A DNA stretch of 64,000 nucleotides, taken from the NCBI GenBank assembly GCA_964007475.1, contig OZ023273.1, positions 3,882,176 through 3,946,175 on the forward strand. Reading direction: 5' to 3'. The notes beneath the pieces are model-generated. The model did no database searches and had not been told where the DNA came from. It worked only from the letters and a program-made list of their open reading frames with translations. Position numbers and translations under genes: made by a program. This document shows positions 12,684 to 25,710 of this stretch, one piece after another. The first letter of the stretch is position 1. Every line of letters starts with the position of its first letter. The stretch comes from Hybos culiciformis. Lineage: Eukaryota > Arthropoda > Insecta > Diptera > Hybotidae.

Positions 12684-13316
12684 ATTATTTTCATTTAACA
12701 ATATTAAAAATAACAAATAAACAAAAAAAAATTTTTTATTAAAAATTTATTGTGAATAAAATTAAAACACAAAATAACAATAAAATAAAATGATTTAAAA
12801 TTAATTTTGGTACACAAAAAAAATTAAAATTAAAAATACGCCCGATAAAACTTTTTAAGAGGAAACAAAAAAAAATACGAAACAAATCACAAATGATGAT
12901 GTTAAAAAAATTATAAACAGAAAATCGAGCGCAAAGAAATGTAGAATGAAAAACAGCTGATAGTAGTCGACTTCATATTGTTGTGCATATCGACCATTTT
13001 ATTGAAGAAAAAAACAATAACGAGCGAAATGAACGAAACGATAAATATTCTTTTAGGAATTAGGACAAGGCTTTTTTGATACAATTTATTTAATCAATCA
13101 ATACCAAAATAAATATCAAGCTGTGTAGTAAAAAAAAAAAGAAAAGCATATTATCTCGTGGGGATAAAAATCATAACAAATTTATGAAACTGTATGAAAA
13201 ATTAGTTCAAAAGACAAATTAAAAAAAAAAAAATATTAAGAAAAGCAAATTATTGAATAGAATAATAATTAGCATAAATCCAACAAAAAAATCCCTAGTT
13301 ATGTATGGGGGTTGGA

Positions 13317-13500
13317 CGGCGCCGTGACATTTGTCCGCGGGACATTTGTCCGCGATGAAATTTGTATGGAAAACTTCGCGGACAAATGTCATTTTGCAAA
13401 ATGTCATTTGTCCGCGATTGTAAAATGACATTTGTCCGCCGCGGACAAATGTCTCAAAATTAGCGGACAAATGACATTTTGCAAAATGATATTTGACCAC
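13317..13500. repeat. Cluster of about seven GACATTTGTC/GACAAATGTC palindromic motifs
   Basis: Within 185 bp the 10-mer GACATTTGTC or its reverse complement, usually followed by or preceded by CGCG/GCGG, occurs about seven times in both orientations. Examples are near 13326, 13340, 13380, 13404, 13428, 13441 and 13463 (some with one change). Opposed copies could fold into several alternative hairpins. Local GC content is clearly above the surroundings, which suggests an inserted repetitive element. The minus-strand open frame across it is a by-product of the repeat. Confidence 0.75.
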
Positions 13501-13617
13501 TCAGAATCGTCTGAAGCTTGGAAAAGGGTAGAGGGGTAGAGGCCCCCAAATTCTTCATACATTTTGTATGTGCAATTTTTTTTTTTTTTTTCCGATTTGC
13601 CCCTTAAAGATAGGTTG

Positions 13618-13640
13618 GTTGGGGGCGGCGGGCGGGTGGG
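13618..13640 (+). other. G-rich tract with G-quadruplex potential
   Basis: Four or more runs of three G separated by one to four bases occur within about 22 bp (GGGGGCGGCGGGCGGGTGGG). This is the only such tract I noticed in the window. It lies just after the palindrome-motif cluster, between two divergent genes. Confidence 0.6.
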
Positions 13641-16600
13641 TGGACTGGTGGTTGGTCAGTCCGCAGAATAGTAAACAAAAACGCAACTGCAAATAATCTA
13701 TCTTCAATAAAGTAAGCCATGATTATGATGAAGACATTAGAGCAATGAATATAAATAAAAATGACATTAAGAAAAAAAGAAAAAAATTTCAGAAATGAAA
13801 ATTGACAATGAAATGACAATCATTTCACAATAATCAGAACAGAATAGATAGAATTTGGATAGAATCAATCTAATTTTTTTTTAGATAATGAATTTGTTTT
13901 ACATTTAGTAAAAATAAAAATAAAACTGATAAATTAAAAATTATTACAAGAATTTAATTCAGTCGAAAAGTAAATTTCAAGTGAAAAATAAACATAATAA
14001 TTAGAACTATATAAACAGAAAGTATTGTAATATACATTTTTGAATTTCTTATTTTTTTTGGAGCAGTTAATTCTCAATTTCAGATAAATTAGAATTTTAC
14101 TGCGCCGTATTGTTTATTTTATTTTTCTTCTTTTTTTTTTTTTAAATAAAAGAACTTTATTTTATTTTTTTTTTTCTTAAGTTTTAATTTAGTGAAATTT
14201 AAAATACTTAAATTTAATTGTGTGTAAAAAAAAAAACTGAAAGAAAAGCAGTCAGGTTTGTAACTAGAGGTAAAAAAAAATATCACCAATAGCAATAATA
14301 AACGACATTATTTTTATTAACAATTTTTCTTTTCTTACACATGACATCTGTTACAAATTAAAAAATCTTTTATTATTTTATATTTGCCTGTCACTCAAAT
14401 TCATCGTCTACTACCACCGTATCTAGCTAATTTGATTAAAGAATTTGTGTAATTAAAATTAGCTACTTTCTATAATTGGATTAGATTCGTAATTTTTGCA
14501 TATAAAGTAACAAAAATAAGAACGTAATGTAAAGTTCCTAGTAGGCTACTTAGTTCCTACCTACAGTGGTTCCAATTTTTTTTTTATATTATATATTCAA
14601 GTAAAATTGTAAATATTTTTTTGTTTCTTACTACCTTGATTTTTCATAACTCTGATTATACATATCTATTTAAGTACCTATTTTATATTTTAATCAAAAG
14701 GATAACTTGTTTTTTTGTTTTACTTCCGCATATCATTATCACACGCTTATGAGGTATGTTTGCCATTATCAGAACAGCACGATCAGAATTTTTTAATATT
14801 ATATTTCTATATTATTACGTTAAACCTATATACATTTTGCCTCGCATTTTGCACTCAAATCATAAATTATTGATAGAATATTATTCGGTATTATGAAATA
14901 AACTTATTCGCCATGTAAATTAAAAATGGATGTTTCATTTTAAATGATAAAAAAAAAAAACAAATTAATCGAAAACAAAAAAAAAATAAATAAACAAAAA
15001 GAGAAAAATATTTTAAGCTTTTTTTTCTACTAAATGTCTCTACTCTGTGTGTAATTTTATTTTGCTTTTTTTCAATCTGTATATATTCTTGTTTTCAATT
15101 TTAAGTGCAGAGTGCAAAATAAAAAATCATAATAATAACATAATGAAATCGAATTTTTTTTTCTTTTAATTTTTTATTGATAAAAATTTTGCGGTGAGAG
15201 AACTCGTCATCAGCTGATTAGAAGTTTTCTTAGTAATTAAAATGATTCCATAACTAAATAAATATTTTGATTTCAATTTAAAGTTTTTCTCCCTTAAAGT
15301 TTTTAAAATGATAACGTTATGAATGATAACTGAAATTCGGTAATACTAAACAGGAATCCATCATCATTTAACAATTCTATAAATCGAATCAAAACAATGA
15401 CAAAACAAATAAAAAAATTATACTTGTAGTCGCGATATATTTAAATTTTTATTTTTCTTTGTTTATTAGTGGTTCATTGAATTTTATTTATTATTTGTAA
15501 ATAAACAAAAATAATTAGAAAGAAAAAAAACAAAATGCGCGGTAAAAAAACAAAAAAAAAATTAATTTGAATAGATATCAAGATAAAAAAGTTTCAGATA
15601 CATTTTTGGTTAAAATCCTATTTAAATTTTGTACAAATATAACCCAGATATGAATGTTTAATGTGTATATTGTATACATTATAGATTATACACATTATTG
15701 AGTGTTTTCGACAACATGTCTTTTACAAAAATCTTAAATTGTTTTAATTTTTCAGCTTGATTGAACTGGAGCTTTGAAATGTGTTCTAGATGGTTAATTC
15801 CATGCGAAAAAAAATTAGTACTCCAATTTTTCTCTTAATTTAATTTTTTTTTTTATCTAAACGCACTGTTTTAATTTTAATTTTTTTTTTTCAACTTTAA
15901 GATATATTTATTCAAGGTCACTAAACTAGAAATCTCTGTGACAAAAAAAAAAGTGTTTCTATAGTTACCATCATCCCATTCCATGGTACTGCACATGTAA
16001 AAATATCGAGAATAGTTTGCCAACCTACATTAGTATTTATGTTCATATTTAAGATATATTTTTTAATGGAATAACCAAATTATTATAATAAAAAATAATT
16101 TTATTTTAATTTTAGAAATATTATGTATCAAAATAAAATTTTATAGAATTATTGAAATTGATAGCAATTTTGTGGAATAACCTTTGATCAAGAATAATTT
16201 GTATTTCTATAGAATTCATTGATAATAAAAGAATAACACACAAACGTACATCGTACACTATAAATTTATAATACATATATTGTAAAAGAAAAAACAAATT
16301 AATTTTTTTAGATATAAAGTTCTTTAATTTGGTTTCTTTTTTCTCAATTAAATCTTCATTTTCATTGAGCGATATCAATACAAAGCATTGTTCATTGATA
16401 ATAATTTTGTTTCAAAAACCTTGATTGTAAATTTTAAGTTCTCTGTCAAAGTACCTTTGTATTTTTAATTTAAAAATCAGCTGAAATCTCTAATTAACAT
16501 TCTCTACAGAAATAAAGACGTGTAATCAAATTAATAACATAAATTTTCTAAAAATTCCTTATATAATTTCCCTCGCTAGGCGAATCATAAAGAATATCGT

Positions 16601-19075
16601 TTTCGTACGTATCATCGGCTACTATTTTTTAAAAACGCTGGATTTTAGAAAAATAATAATAAATTTTAATAAATAGGAAGTAAGGCGAATGTAAAATTTT
16701 TATTTTAAAAATGAAATAGAAAAAAATGTTTTTGTTTAAGACTTGAAAAATGGATTATAAGCATTTTAAAACGAATTTCATATCTTTTAATATGAATTTA
16801 TTTCTAATAATTATTTTTAAATTTAGTTTATAATACGGTCTCATCGCGATAATTTCGATTTAATAAGATTTCCTTAAAATTTACCGATAAATTGGTTAAG
16901 TATGTATTATTGTTTTTATATAAATCCTTTATTGTTGATTATACGATTAAATGTTACTATTAATTGTTTAAAAATAATATTTTAAGAAAATAATTACGTA
17001 TAAAAAAAATATTGTTATCAAAATTTGATTGAAAAAAAATTACACTTTTTATTGAAATTCACATAAATCGTAGGTAGTCTTAGCAAAAAATAGAAATAGA
17101 AGAATTAACACAGTTCTTAAAAAAATTTTGTGATTAATAATATTTTTTCTATCTTACCGATCCATACTTAGCTGTCTTAAAGTTTTGAATTATTAAATTA
17201 AATTTAGGTCAATATAACAATATAAGTACCTTCACAATTTTCTTATTCAATTAACTATCTCTCACAAATATATACATACAGAAAACTTTGGTTTCACAAT
17301 TAAATTTCGATAATTTCTCCAAAAATCTAGAGATCAATTGTTATGTTTTTCTTATTATTAGTAGTATAGGTAAAAAAAGTATAAGTAGTATAAATATAAG
17401 TCGTCAAAAATAAAATATCTACTTTATTATGTAATAAAAAAATATTGAAATTAAAAAAAAAAATTCTTAATGAAATAACGATAATATCTATCTTCCGTTT
17501 TCCATCTTTTTATTTATATTAAAAAAAAAATTTAAATAATAAAAATTAAGCTTGACTGTCAAGTAAATTGCTGTACGACAACACAAAATTTAAAGTACAA
17601 TTTGATAGTCTGTTGGAAACATTAAGCTTCTGCATTCAGTTTTCAATTCAAGTGTTTTTTTTTATAGTTTTCAAGAGGTTTTCATATTGATAAGAAATTT
17701 TTTTCACATCTACTTGTTAAACTGTGATTTCATTATCAGGGTGAAAACGCATTTTATTATTTTTATCAAATCATATTAATATAACGCCAGCTAATGAAAT
17801 TGCTATAAGCTTAAACTTACAAATAAAATATAATATTTTCGCTGATACTTATTTAAAGTTTTAATTTTATTGCTTTCCAGGTGTTAGCGTACAGAATTAT
17901 AAGCCTCTAAAAATTCATTGTTTTTATGAAGTTTAACAAAATTAAATTTCGTAAGGTTTTGCCTGTGTGAAAAACTATGAAAAATTTTGATTTATTAACT
18001 TATAAAGAAAGTACTGACATTGATCGTTCGGCTTCAACTTTAGAAACTAAAATTACCCATATTAAGAATTTTGAAATTTCAATTGGATATTTATTTAGAT
18101 ATTGCTAGGTATATAAAGGCATGAATCAAATTTGAATTAAAAAATTCTTTAAGACCTTGATCACTTTTTTGTCAACCACGGAATAACATTACTGTGAACT
18201 TTATAAAGTCTTTATTTTATGAAATTTGTTTTGAATTTAAAAATAAAAATTTTATTATCCTATTTTTATCAGGAATAATAAACAATTGAAAGACATAATC
18301 CTATATAATGTTCAAAAAAATTATGATATCTGGAACGTGAGCTTTCGTCTACTGATTAAGAAAAAAGATTTTTGTTTTTATACTTATTGCTATATTTTGT
18401 TAACGTAATTTTCATAAATACTTAGTAATAATAATAATTATAATAATAATTTTATTTCGAGAGTTTGAAATCATTATCAAATTGATTGCACTGAAAGAAT
18501 TTATTTAAAAGAAAAAAATGTTCTCAAAGTTTATTCACTTAGAGAAAAACATTGAGATTTAAAAAAAAATCTATTAAAAAGGATTATAGTAAGGAACATA
18601 TTAAATAAAAACAAAATAAAATTGAAAAACCCACTAAAATTTAGTTCCCTCACCTTCTAGATTCCATTATTGGTTTAAATTACAAAAAGGCAAATATACA
18701 AATAAAAACGATAAAAAATTTTTTTAACACATTAAAAATTAATTTTAATATTTATACATGTCTTATTGTTTTTTTTTTTTAGACTCAACTTAACATAATT
18801 AAAGAAAAATTGATGAAAAATAATTGAAAAAATTATTGAAAATCGCAATGCTATAAAATTGAAGAAAAGCAAACTGAGGAAAAAAATTTTAAATCGATAG
18901 ACATTGAAAACTTAAATCAAACAAAAAAAAAATAGATAAAAATTTGAATTCAATTTGACAAGAGATGACCAGGGAGTAAAATTTAATTTAAAGTGCATTA
19001 AATTTTTTTTGATTAAACAAGAGATATTTCGGAATTCATTTAAAAATAAAATTTTTTTAAAATCTAAGAGTAAAA

Positions 19076-20954
19076 ATGAATACGACACAAAGCTTTTTCG
19101 ACGATAGTTATATTTTTATGTACAAAGAATTTGTAACACATTATTTACCTGATTTTGTTAAACATTTTGAATATACACCATGGTTATTTTCATTGCTGGG
19201 AGCATCTTTTATTGGCTTAAGTGGAATATTACCTTTAGCAATAATACCAGCAACATTAGATGATGACAAGGGCAATAAAGAATTTAAAGATCGTAAGTAA
19301 TAGAATTCGTAATACTAGAATATTTGCTTTAAATTATTCTAATTTTGTACTATTTTCTAATTGCAATATGTAACTTTTGTAATAATAATTAAAAGCATAA
19401 AAAAAAATTTCATCTCCTGTAGCTAAAATAATTGTACGTATAGTTACGCTCTACAGGTCTGCAGAACCACAACCGATTAAAAAATTGTGTTAATTATATT
19501 TGTTAACAAAGTAATTGTTATTTTATTATAAAGAATTTTGATATTTCATATTTTAATATTTTCAGCTGCCGAATCTAAATCACTAAAAGTACTTTTAAGT
19601 TTTGCCGTTGGCGGATTGTTGGGAGATGTATTTTTGCATTTATTACCAGAAGCCTGGGAAAATGATGCGGAGCTTAGTTGTAAGGTTTTATTTTAAAATT
19701 AACAAAAAAAAATTTATAAGACATAATCATTAAAATTTTAGCTAAATCTGGACATCCATCACTTAGAAGCGGACTTTGGGTACTTAGTGGAGTTTTAATT
19801 TTTACAATTGTTGAAAAAATATTTTCCGGCTATGTTAATGCAGATGAAGATAATCCACAACCGAAGTGTGTTAATATTGCTAATTGTTTCTTGCGAAAAT
19901 CTGGTGGAAAATTAGTTGAAGGACAAACTTCAGAAGACTGTGGTGGAAGTGGCTGTGATATTGAAGATGTTCCTAATGGTTGTTATTTACGTGAACGTGA
20001 AAAAAAATCCAAAGAACAACCCAAAAAAGTAGCTGGCTACTTAAATTTGTTAGCAAACTCTATTGATAATTTTACACATGGCTTAGCTGTGAGTAAATGA
20101 TTATAAACTACTTATTTGATGTTCCAATTAACTTTTAATGCATTTCAGGTAGCTGGATCATTTTTGGTATCATTTAGACATGGAGTGTTAGCAACGTTTG
20201 CCATTTTATGTAAGTTTCGATAATATTAAATAGTTACCAATATTAAAAGTTATTGAAATTATTGCAAATTGATATCATTAAACAATACATACTAATTCCG
20301 CTAACTGCATTGGTTCAATAAAAATTTTTGGAGCATGAACCTGCGAGCGCTTATTTACGCTTATTTACGAAGCGAAGATAAATATTACCTACAAATGTAC
20401 ATTTTTGCATTGTGTTTCCAGTGTTTCAAAATAAATGTTATTTCTGTACTTATTTTTCCAGCATTTTATTATTTAATAATTTTTTTAGTACATGAAATTC
20501 CACACGAGGTTGGGGATTTTGCTATTCTATTAAGGTCCGGTTTCAGTCGCTGGGACGCAGCACGTGCTCAATTATTAACTGCTGGTGCTGGTATATTAGG
20601 TGCTTTAGTTGCAATTGGAGGTACTGGAGTAACTTCCGCTATGGGTATGTTATCTTTAATAAAACAGTATTTCGTCATTAATATAATATCGAATTACCTA
20701 AGAGTACGATTATTGATTGTTTATTTATTAAAGATTCCTAATAATACAATAATTAGCACTTTTTTATTATTTTAGAGGCTAGAACATCATGGATAATGCC
20801 TTTCACTGCAGGCGGATTTTTACACATTGCTTTAGTTACAGTATTACCTGATTTAATAAAAGAAGAAGATCCTAAAGAATCAGTTAAACAAATAATTTCA
20901 TTAATATTTGGAATTTTTTTAATGGCCGTGATGACTGTTTTATTTGAATCATAA
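19076..20954 (+). CDS. ZIP13: ZIP13-type (SLC39A13 / fly Zip99C) metal transporter
   Basis: ZIP13 is a LIV-1 subfamily ZIP transporter of Golgi/ER or vesicle membranes; the fly homologue Zip99C supplies iron to the secretory pathway. Six exons with matching phases: 19076-19292, 19566-19679, 19742-20088, 20149-20209, 20489-20644, 20776-20954, giving 357 residues, close to the family length. TM1 lies near 36-56. DNFTHG sits at 219-224, the ZIP13 variant of the TM4 HNFxDG motif. The metal-binding HEIPHE is at 248-253, split by the fourth intron. The C-terminal block (PFTAGGFLHIALVTVLPDL, EEDP) also matches ZIP13. The loop before TM4 contains five cysteines (PKC, ANC, EDC, SGC, NGC), which might bind metal or form disulfides. 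The start follows a purine-rich AAAAATGAATACG context. The gene looks intact. Confidence 0.94.
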
Positions 20955-21095
20955 AATTTTAAACATTCAGACTTGAACATTAAAATTGCGAGAAATAACA
21001 AATTTGATGATCATTGTTACTAATTTTTTAAATTAGGAAGAATTTTTTTTTTTTAAGTCTGGATTAAAATTGTTAATACAATGTATGTTATTATA

Positions 21096-21101
21096 AATAA
21101 A
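21096..21101 (+). terminator. Polyadenylation signal of the ZIP13 gene
   Basis: AATAAA lies 142 bp after the ZIP13 stop, a typical spacing for a short 3' untranslated region. The surrounding sequence is A-rich, so the exact signal is uncertain. Confidence 0.45.
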
Positions 21102-21864
21102 AAAAATGTATTATTAAAGCAAATTACATTATTTATTAAAAGTAGAACTATGATAGGAAAAGATGCTCTTTCTGTTTAATATTGGGCATACGAAATATTA
21201 TTGTTTGAAGAGATTGTGACAATTAACAAAAAAAAAAAAAAATTACTCATAATATAATCTCTTTTAAATAAAAGCATTCCTGAGTACTTCTAATTTTTAA
21301 ATAATATTGGTTATTCTTTTACTTGTACGTAAAATATAAAAATTTCCCATACATAAAAAAGAAAAAAGAAAACTTACGATAATAATGTAATTTGTTACAA
21401 ATTAAATTAAACTATCATTGAATTTTGCGAAACTAAATATATAGGTAAATATAAAATATAATTCTCAATGTAAATTTCATTTGTTATTTCGCATATTTTC
21501 AATTTGAGGCCATATATAATTTTTCATTGTAATGTAAATAAATTAGATATAGTTAATAGATACAAAAAAATTATATATTTTTGTAAATCAAACAAGAAAA
21601 AATTTTTTGATAATAATAAAAAAATTACAAAACCAAAAAAAAAAAAAATTATAAATTAAATTTTTAATGTGATAAAGTTAAATAAAAATAAAACATTCAA
21701 AAAATATAAACAAAAAAATTGTTTATTAATTTTTTCGCACTAGAGGCTAGAACTAGGTTCTTTAAAAATAAATAAACTTAGGCTTAACATTTTTGTAACC
21801 TAGATGTGTACATTAAGATATATTATTGAATACGCTGTGATAGTGCATTGAATGTATAAATGCC

Positions 21865-22041
21865 TAAGAGAAATTCATCCTATACAAAAAATGCAATTTA
21901 AAAAAATTGAACAAAAAATATTAAAACATATGTGAAATCACGATTTCAATTGATAACTATGGGATAGTGATTCCATATGTTTTAATATTTTTAGTTTAAT
22001 TTTTTTAATTTGTATATTTTTTACGGAATGAATTTCTCTTA
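21865..22041. mobile_element. Palindromic MITE-like element, 177 bp
   Basis: The left arm starts TAAGAGAAATTCAT and the right arm ends ATGAATTTCTCTTA. Complementarity continues imperfectly inward through an A-rich stretch to AATATTAAAACATATG / CATATGTTTTAATATT, so almost the whole element folds into one hairpin. It has no coding capacity. The ends begin and finish with TA, which would suit a Tc1/mariner-type TA target, but that is inference. Confidence 0.72.
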
Positions 22042-23429
22042 TTTATACTTACTTTATGGTATAACATTAGAACTTCTTAGTTCTTAACTTGACTTATTTT
22101 AATCATTCATCTTGAAGAAAGCTGTTCTTTTTTGTAGGTTCTCTTTTCTACAAATTTCCAAAATATACCTCTTAAAAAGATATTTACTAAAAATGAAAGT
22201 ATCAAATAAAGATTTAGAAATTGACGGAAATACAATAGTTGGCAAAGCATTACACCTTTGAATTTATATATTTTTTTTAGCGATAGTTATACGAGTAAAA
22301 TGTATAAATCGCCTAAAAATCGTGCGAGAATTAAGTTTGCCACTCGTTCGGGAATGCCCCGAACAGAATTCTTATTCAAAAATTTTCAGATTGAAATTTC
22401 ATTTCCAATTCCAAGAAAGTTATTCGGTTGTTTATTTTAATGAGAATTTACCTATAGTACCTAATCATTAATAAAATTTATATATCAATGCTTGAGGAAC
22501 AAAAAAAAACAAGTTTATCTCAAAAGTTTGGTAAGTTACTTAGTAAATAATAAATACTTATATGCAATTCATGTTACCTTAAGTTGCACAAGGCGTAAGG
22601 TTAAGATTGCACTAAACGTGTTGGCCTGTTCTATTTCATTCATAGAGGTATTAAGTTCTATTAATGATCACAACTTTGTATTCTAATTGAATGTAAATAA
22701 AAGTAATAATTAGGTAGGGTTAATTAGTTTGTTTGTTCCGAATATTTGACTGATTTTTTTTTGTTCGTATTTAAAGATTCTCTACAAACTTTTGTAAAAA
22801 GAGTTTTTGTGTGAGCATCATATCATATTAGAATGTGACTAATCTGAAAAATCGACAGGTAAAGAGGGCGTGTCATACTCATACACTTTCATCACTATTA
22901 TTTATTACATTTAAACGAGCTCGAAAAAAATCGGAACTTATGAATAAAAATAAGATTTGTCGCCCTCACACCGATAGCGATAAAGCCGCGAAAACCATGA
23001 AAAAAAAAGAAAAAAGGGACCTATTTTTTTTTTAATAGAAATTCGAAAGCCTGTCTTAATTTATTTGTTATTTAATATCTGTAACACCTTGAAACTCACT
23101 TTTGCTCTCGAATTAACATGAGCTGCAATTTTTTACAGACAAAAAAGTTGGTGTTGGCTAGTTTGCAGACACAAAAAGGCGGTTTGCGGAAAGAAATAGC
23201 CAGTTTGCAGACAGAAAAGTTAGCAGCTTATCTTCTTTTTCAAGAATTTTTTGCTTTCTTTTTTTGTTTAACTTTCAGGTGGTTGGGACTGTTGTTTTGG
23301 ATAAAAAAAAAAAAAATAAAAGTTACCAGAATGAAAAATTAAACAACGATTTTTAAACTTGAACTTCAAAAAAAAAACCTTTTTTATTTTAAGCGCAGTA
23401 CAGAAAGTCTATTACACTATCGATTGCTA

Positions 23430-23699
23430 GTGTTCTATAAAACAGCTGTTAGGAAGAAGAGAAACGATTGATAAGCACAGCCGCCAGAACATTTGCACAG
23501 CAGCCGTGAACATCTGATTTAAAAGATAGGAACCAAAAACATATGGTCGCGCAGAAAAAAAATTTAACAAAAAAACTAACCATATGTGTTGTGTGTAGTG
23601 AAAGGTGAAACCGATCGAACGGGAAGGAGAAAAATTTGAAAAAATTAAATTAATTTTTTTCGCATTTAATTAAAAAATAAAATTAATTTTTTTTTTTTG
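23430..23699 (+). promoter_or_regulatory. Possible untranslated first exon with splice donor
   Basis: This stretch is less AT-rich than its surroundings (GCACAGCCGCCAG, GGTCGCGCAG, CCGATCGAACGGGAAGG). It ends in a consensus donor, TTTTGG/TAAGTAAAA with the cut after 23699. A strong acceptor (CTCTCTTTTTAG) lies about 1.2 kb downstream near 24932, ahead of the coding exon at 25711. This fits a 5' untranslated exon and promoter for that gene. No transcript evidence is available and its start is a guess. Confidence 0.4.
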
Positions 23700-24282
23700 G
23701 TAAGTAAAAATTGGATATTTGATTTTAAATTTGCATTAATAATAATTGGGTTTATTGATTAGTAATATCTTTTTTTTTTTAATTTACTTTAAATCCCTAC
23801 CTTAATAGGAAAATTTTTATTTTTGATTTTGGCGCACAAAGAAGGATTCAAGTAGGTAACTAGGTTCTATATCTTATGCTCAAGGAAATCTCGTTTATAA
23901 CATTTGTGGCTCAAAAAAGTCATTAATGATAAATTGTAAATATCCATTTCGAGATCCTTCCAAATGTGACATGCTATTGGCCAGTTGTTGAGTTTGAGGA
24001 TTCTAAAATTTTGAAAAACGCTAACCTAAAAATTTGTTAGCTATGTACCTACCTATCAGTAAATTGAATAAAACTTCAAATTGAAATAAAAACAACCAAG
24101 AACCACATTTGTTCACACATCCTCTGTTTATAATAAATGCACTTGACCTAGAAAAAATGTTCCGATACTCATTTATTTTAATTAGGTAGGAGATGTCTTC
24201 CATTCTAGTTTAGTTAGAAAGAAGGAATCTAACTCTAACATTTGCTTGGACTCATTACAAGTGGGTGGTTGGTTTGGTTATA

Positions 24283-24501
24283 CCATAGATTAAGAATACA
24301 GAAAAGATTGGAAGCTTCATACAACATTTTTTCAGTCTTTTTTGGTATTTTTATGTGAAGGTGTTAGTAAAACTAAATAAAATTCTTTTCATATATTGAT
24401 AATTATCACGTATTTTATTTTGTTTTACTAAACATTGACATAAAAATACCAAAAATAATGTCGTATGAAGCTAACAATCTTTCTGTATTCTTAATCTATG
24501 G
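24283..24501 (+). mobile_element. Palindromic MITE, copy 1 (219 bp)
   Basis: It begins CCATAGATTAAGAATACAG and ends with the inverse CTGTATTCTTAATCTATGG. The interior is also self-complementary (GGTATTTTTATGTGAAGG versus TTGACATAAAAATACC), so the unit folds end to end. It has no coding capacity. TTATA flanks it on both sides (24278-24282 and 24502-24506), which fits a short target duplication. Confidence 0.85.
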
Positions 24502-24506
24502 TTATA

Positions 24507-24725
24507 CCATAGATTAAGAATACAGAAAGATGGGAAGCTTCATACAACATTATTTTTGGTATTTTTATGTGAATGTGTTAGTAAAACAAAATAAAATACG
24601 TGATAATTATCAATATATGAAAAGAATTTTATTTAGTTTTACTAACACATTCACATAAAAATACCAAAAATGACTGAAAAAATGTTGTATGAAGCTTCCC
24701 ATCTTTCTGTATTCTTAATCTATGG
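24507..24725 (-). mobile_element. Palindromic MITE, copy 2, inverted relative to copy 1 (219 bp)
   Basis: It has the same length and the same ends as copy 1, but its interior is the reverse complement of copy 1. For example ACTGAAAAAATGTTG is now at the right where copy 1 has CAACATTTTTTCAGT at the left. It abuts copy 1 with only TTATA between, and another TTATA follows at 24726-24730. The pair therefore forms a palindrome of about 450 bp made of two smaller palindromes. Confidence 0.85.
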
Positions 24726-25710
24726 TTATACTTAACTTATTTTTAAAAAGCTTAGTATATCTAGTATAATGGTTTTTTATCCTCGTTTTAGGTATATATT
24801 CATTTAAGCTCAAGCTTTTATTTAACACCTACACTCTGATAGTAAAAATAAAAAATTTATATAAATTTCTGATTTTATTCTTAAATCCTACTTTCTAATA
24901 CTAATCTATAATTTTTCTTTCTCTCTTTTTAGAATCTAAAGTGATGAACTGATGACGATCTTAAGCTAAATTTTGTTTTAATAATGATTTTTTTTTTTAA
25001 ATAAAAATGAATGCCATTAGTTTTTATAAACGTTGAATGTTTTTTTTTTTTTTTAATTTTTATAACAATTTCTTTTTATTTAATTTGATATTTTATACTT
25101 TGTACCTATGTTAATTTTTTTATAATTTTGATGTCGCAATTAGTTGTTAGTGTAACAAAAAACAAAACAAAAAAATAAATCGTAAGTTTCATACCAAGTG
25201 TTTTAAGTAAAAGTTTCAAAAATATATACCTACATAAACTTAAATACATGCATTACCTAAAAACATTTTAAGTTAACAAAAAAAAAAAAAAATGGTTAAC
25301 ATATTGCAGGAAAAATAAAAACTATAAATTACCAACTTAAAATTATTTTTATTATAAATTGTACATTATACATTTAATTCAGCACGAGATAGTTTAAAAT
25401 AAACTTACTTACACAAAAAAGATTATAATTTAGGTATTAATATAATATAGTTTAATAGAAAACAAAGTTACTTACTAATTTTAAGAAATTGATGCTTGGT
25501 AGAAAATAAAACATAATTGTTTTTTTTTAAAATACATTTTTTTTTTCTTCGGAAATGATCTATTTATATACATAAAGTTTTAAATCGTTGTACTTTATAG
25601 TGTGTACTTTAAACATTTATAAAATTCGAAATTGCTTGTAATCGTGATATTTTAAATTAAATCAATATATACAAATAATTATTAAACAAAAAAAAACAAA
25701 AAAATCAAAA

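Larger units (their letters stand above)
12684..19075. other. Intergenic region between the divergent RUFY and ZIP13 genes
   Basis: RUFY reads left and ZIP13 reads right, so both promoters should lie here. The RUFY 5' untranslated region probably runs from 12684 to about 13 kb. Beyond the motif cluster at 13.3-13.5 kb and the G-rich tract at 13.62 kb, the stretch is AT-rich with many A and T runs and no supported coding sequence. A polypyrimidine tract ending in TTTTAG at about 18770-18781 could be the acceptor of a ZIP13 5' untranslated exon; its upstream partner is not identified. Confidence 0.5.

Noticed and set aside
13219..13500. 93-codon minus-strand open frame
   Set aside because: It is read through the GACATTTGTC motif cluster; the peptide merely repeats the DNA motif.
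20335..20775. 146-codon open frame inside ZIP13
   Set aside because: It is intron sequence read into the true exon 20489-20644; the phased gene model explains the coding part.
22835..23342. Open frames with repeated AGTTTGCAGACA words (LASLQTQK, IASLQTEK)
   Set aside because: Two short direct repeats give a coil-like peptide, but there is no conserved context, splice support or further repeat.
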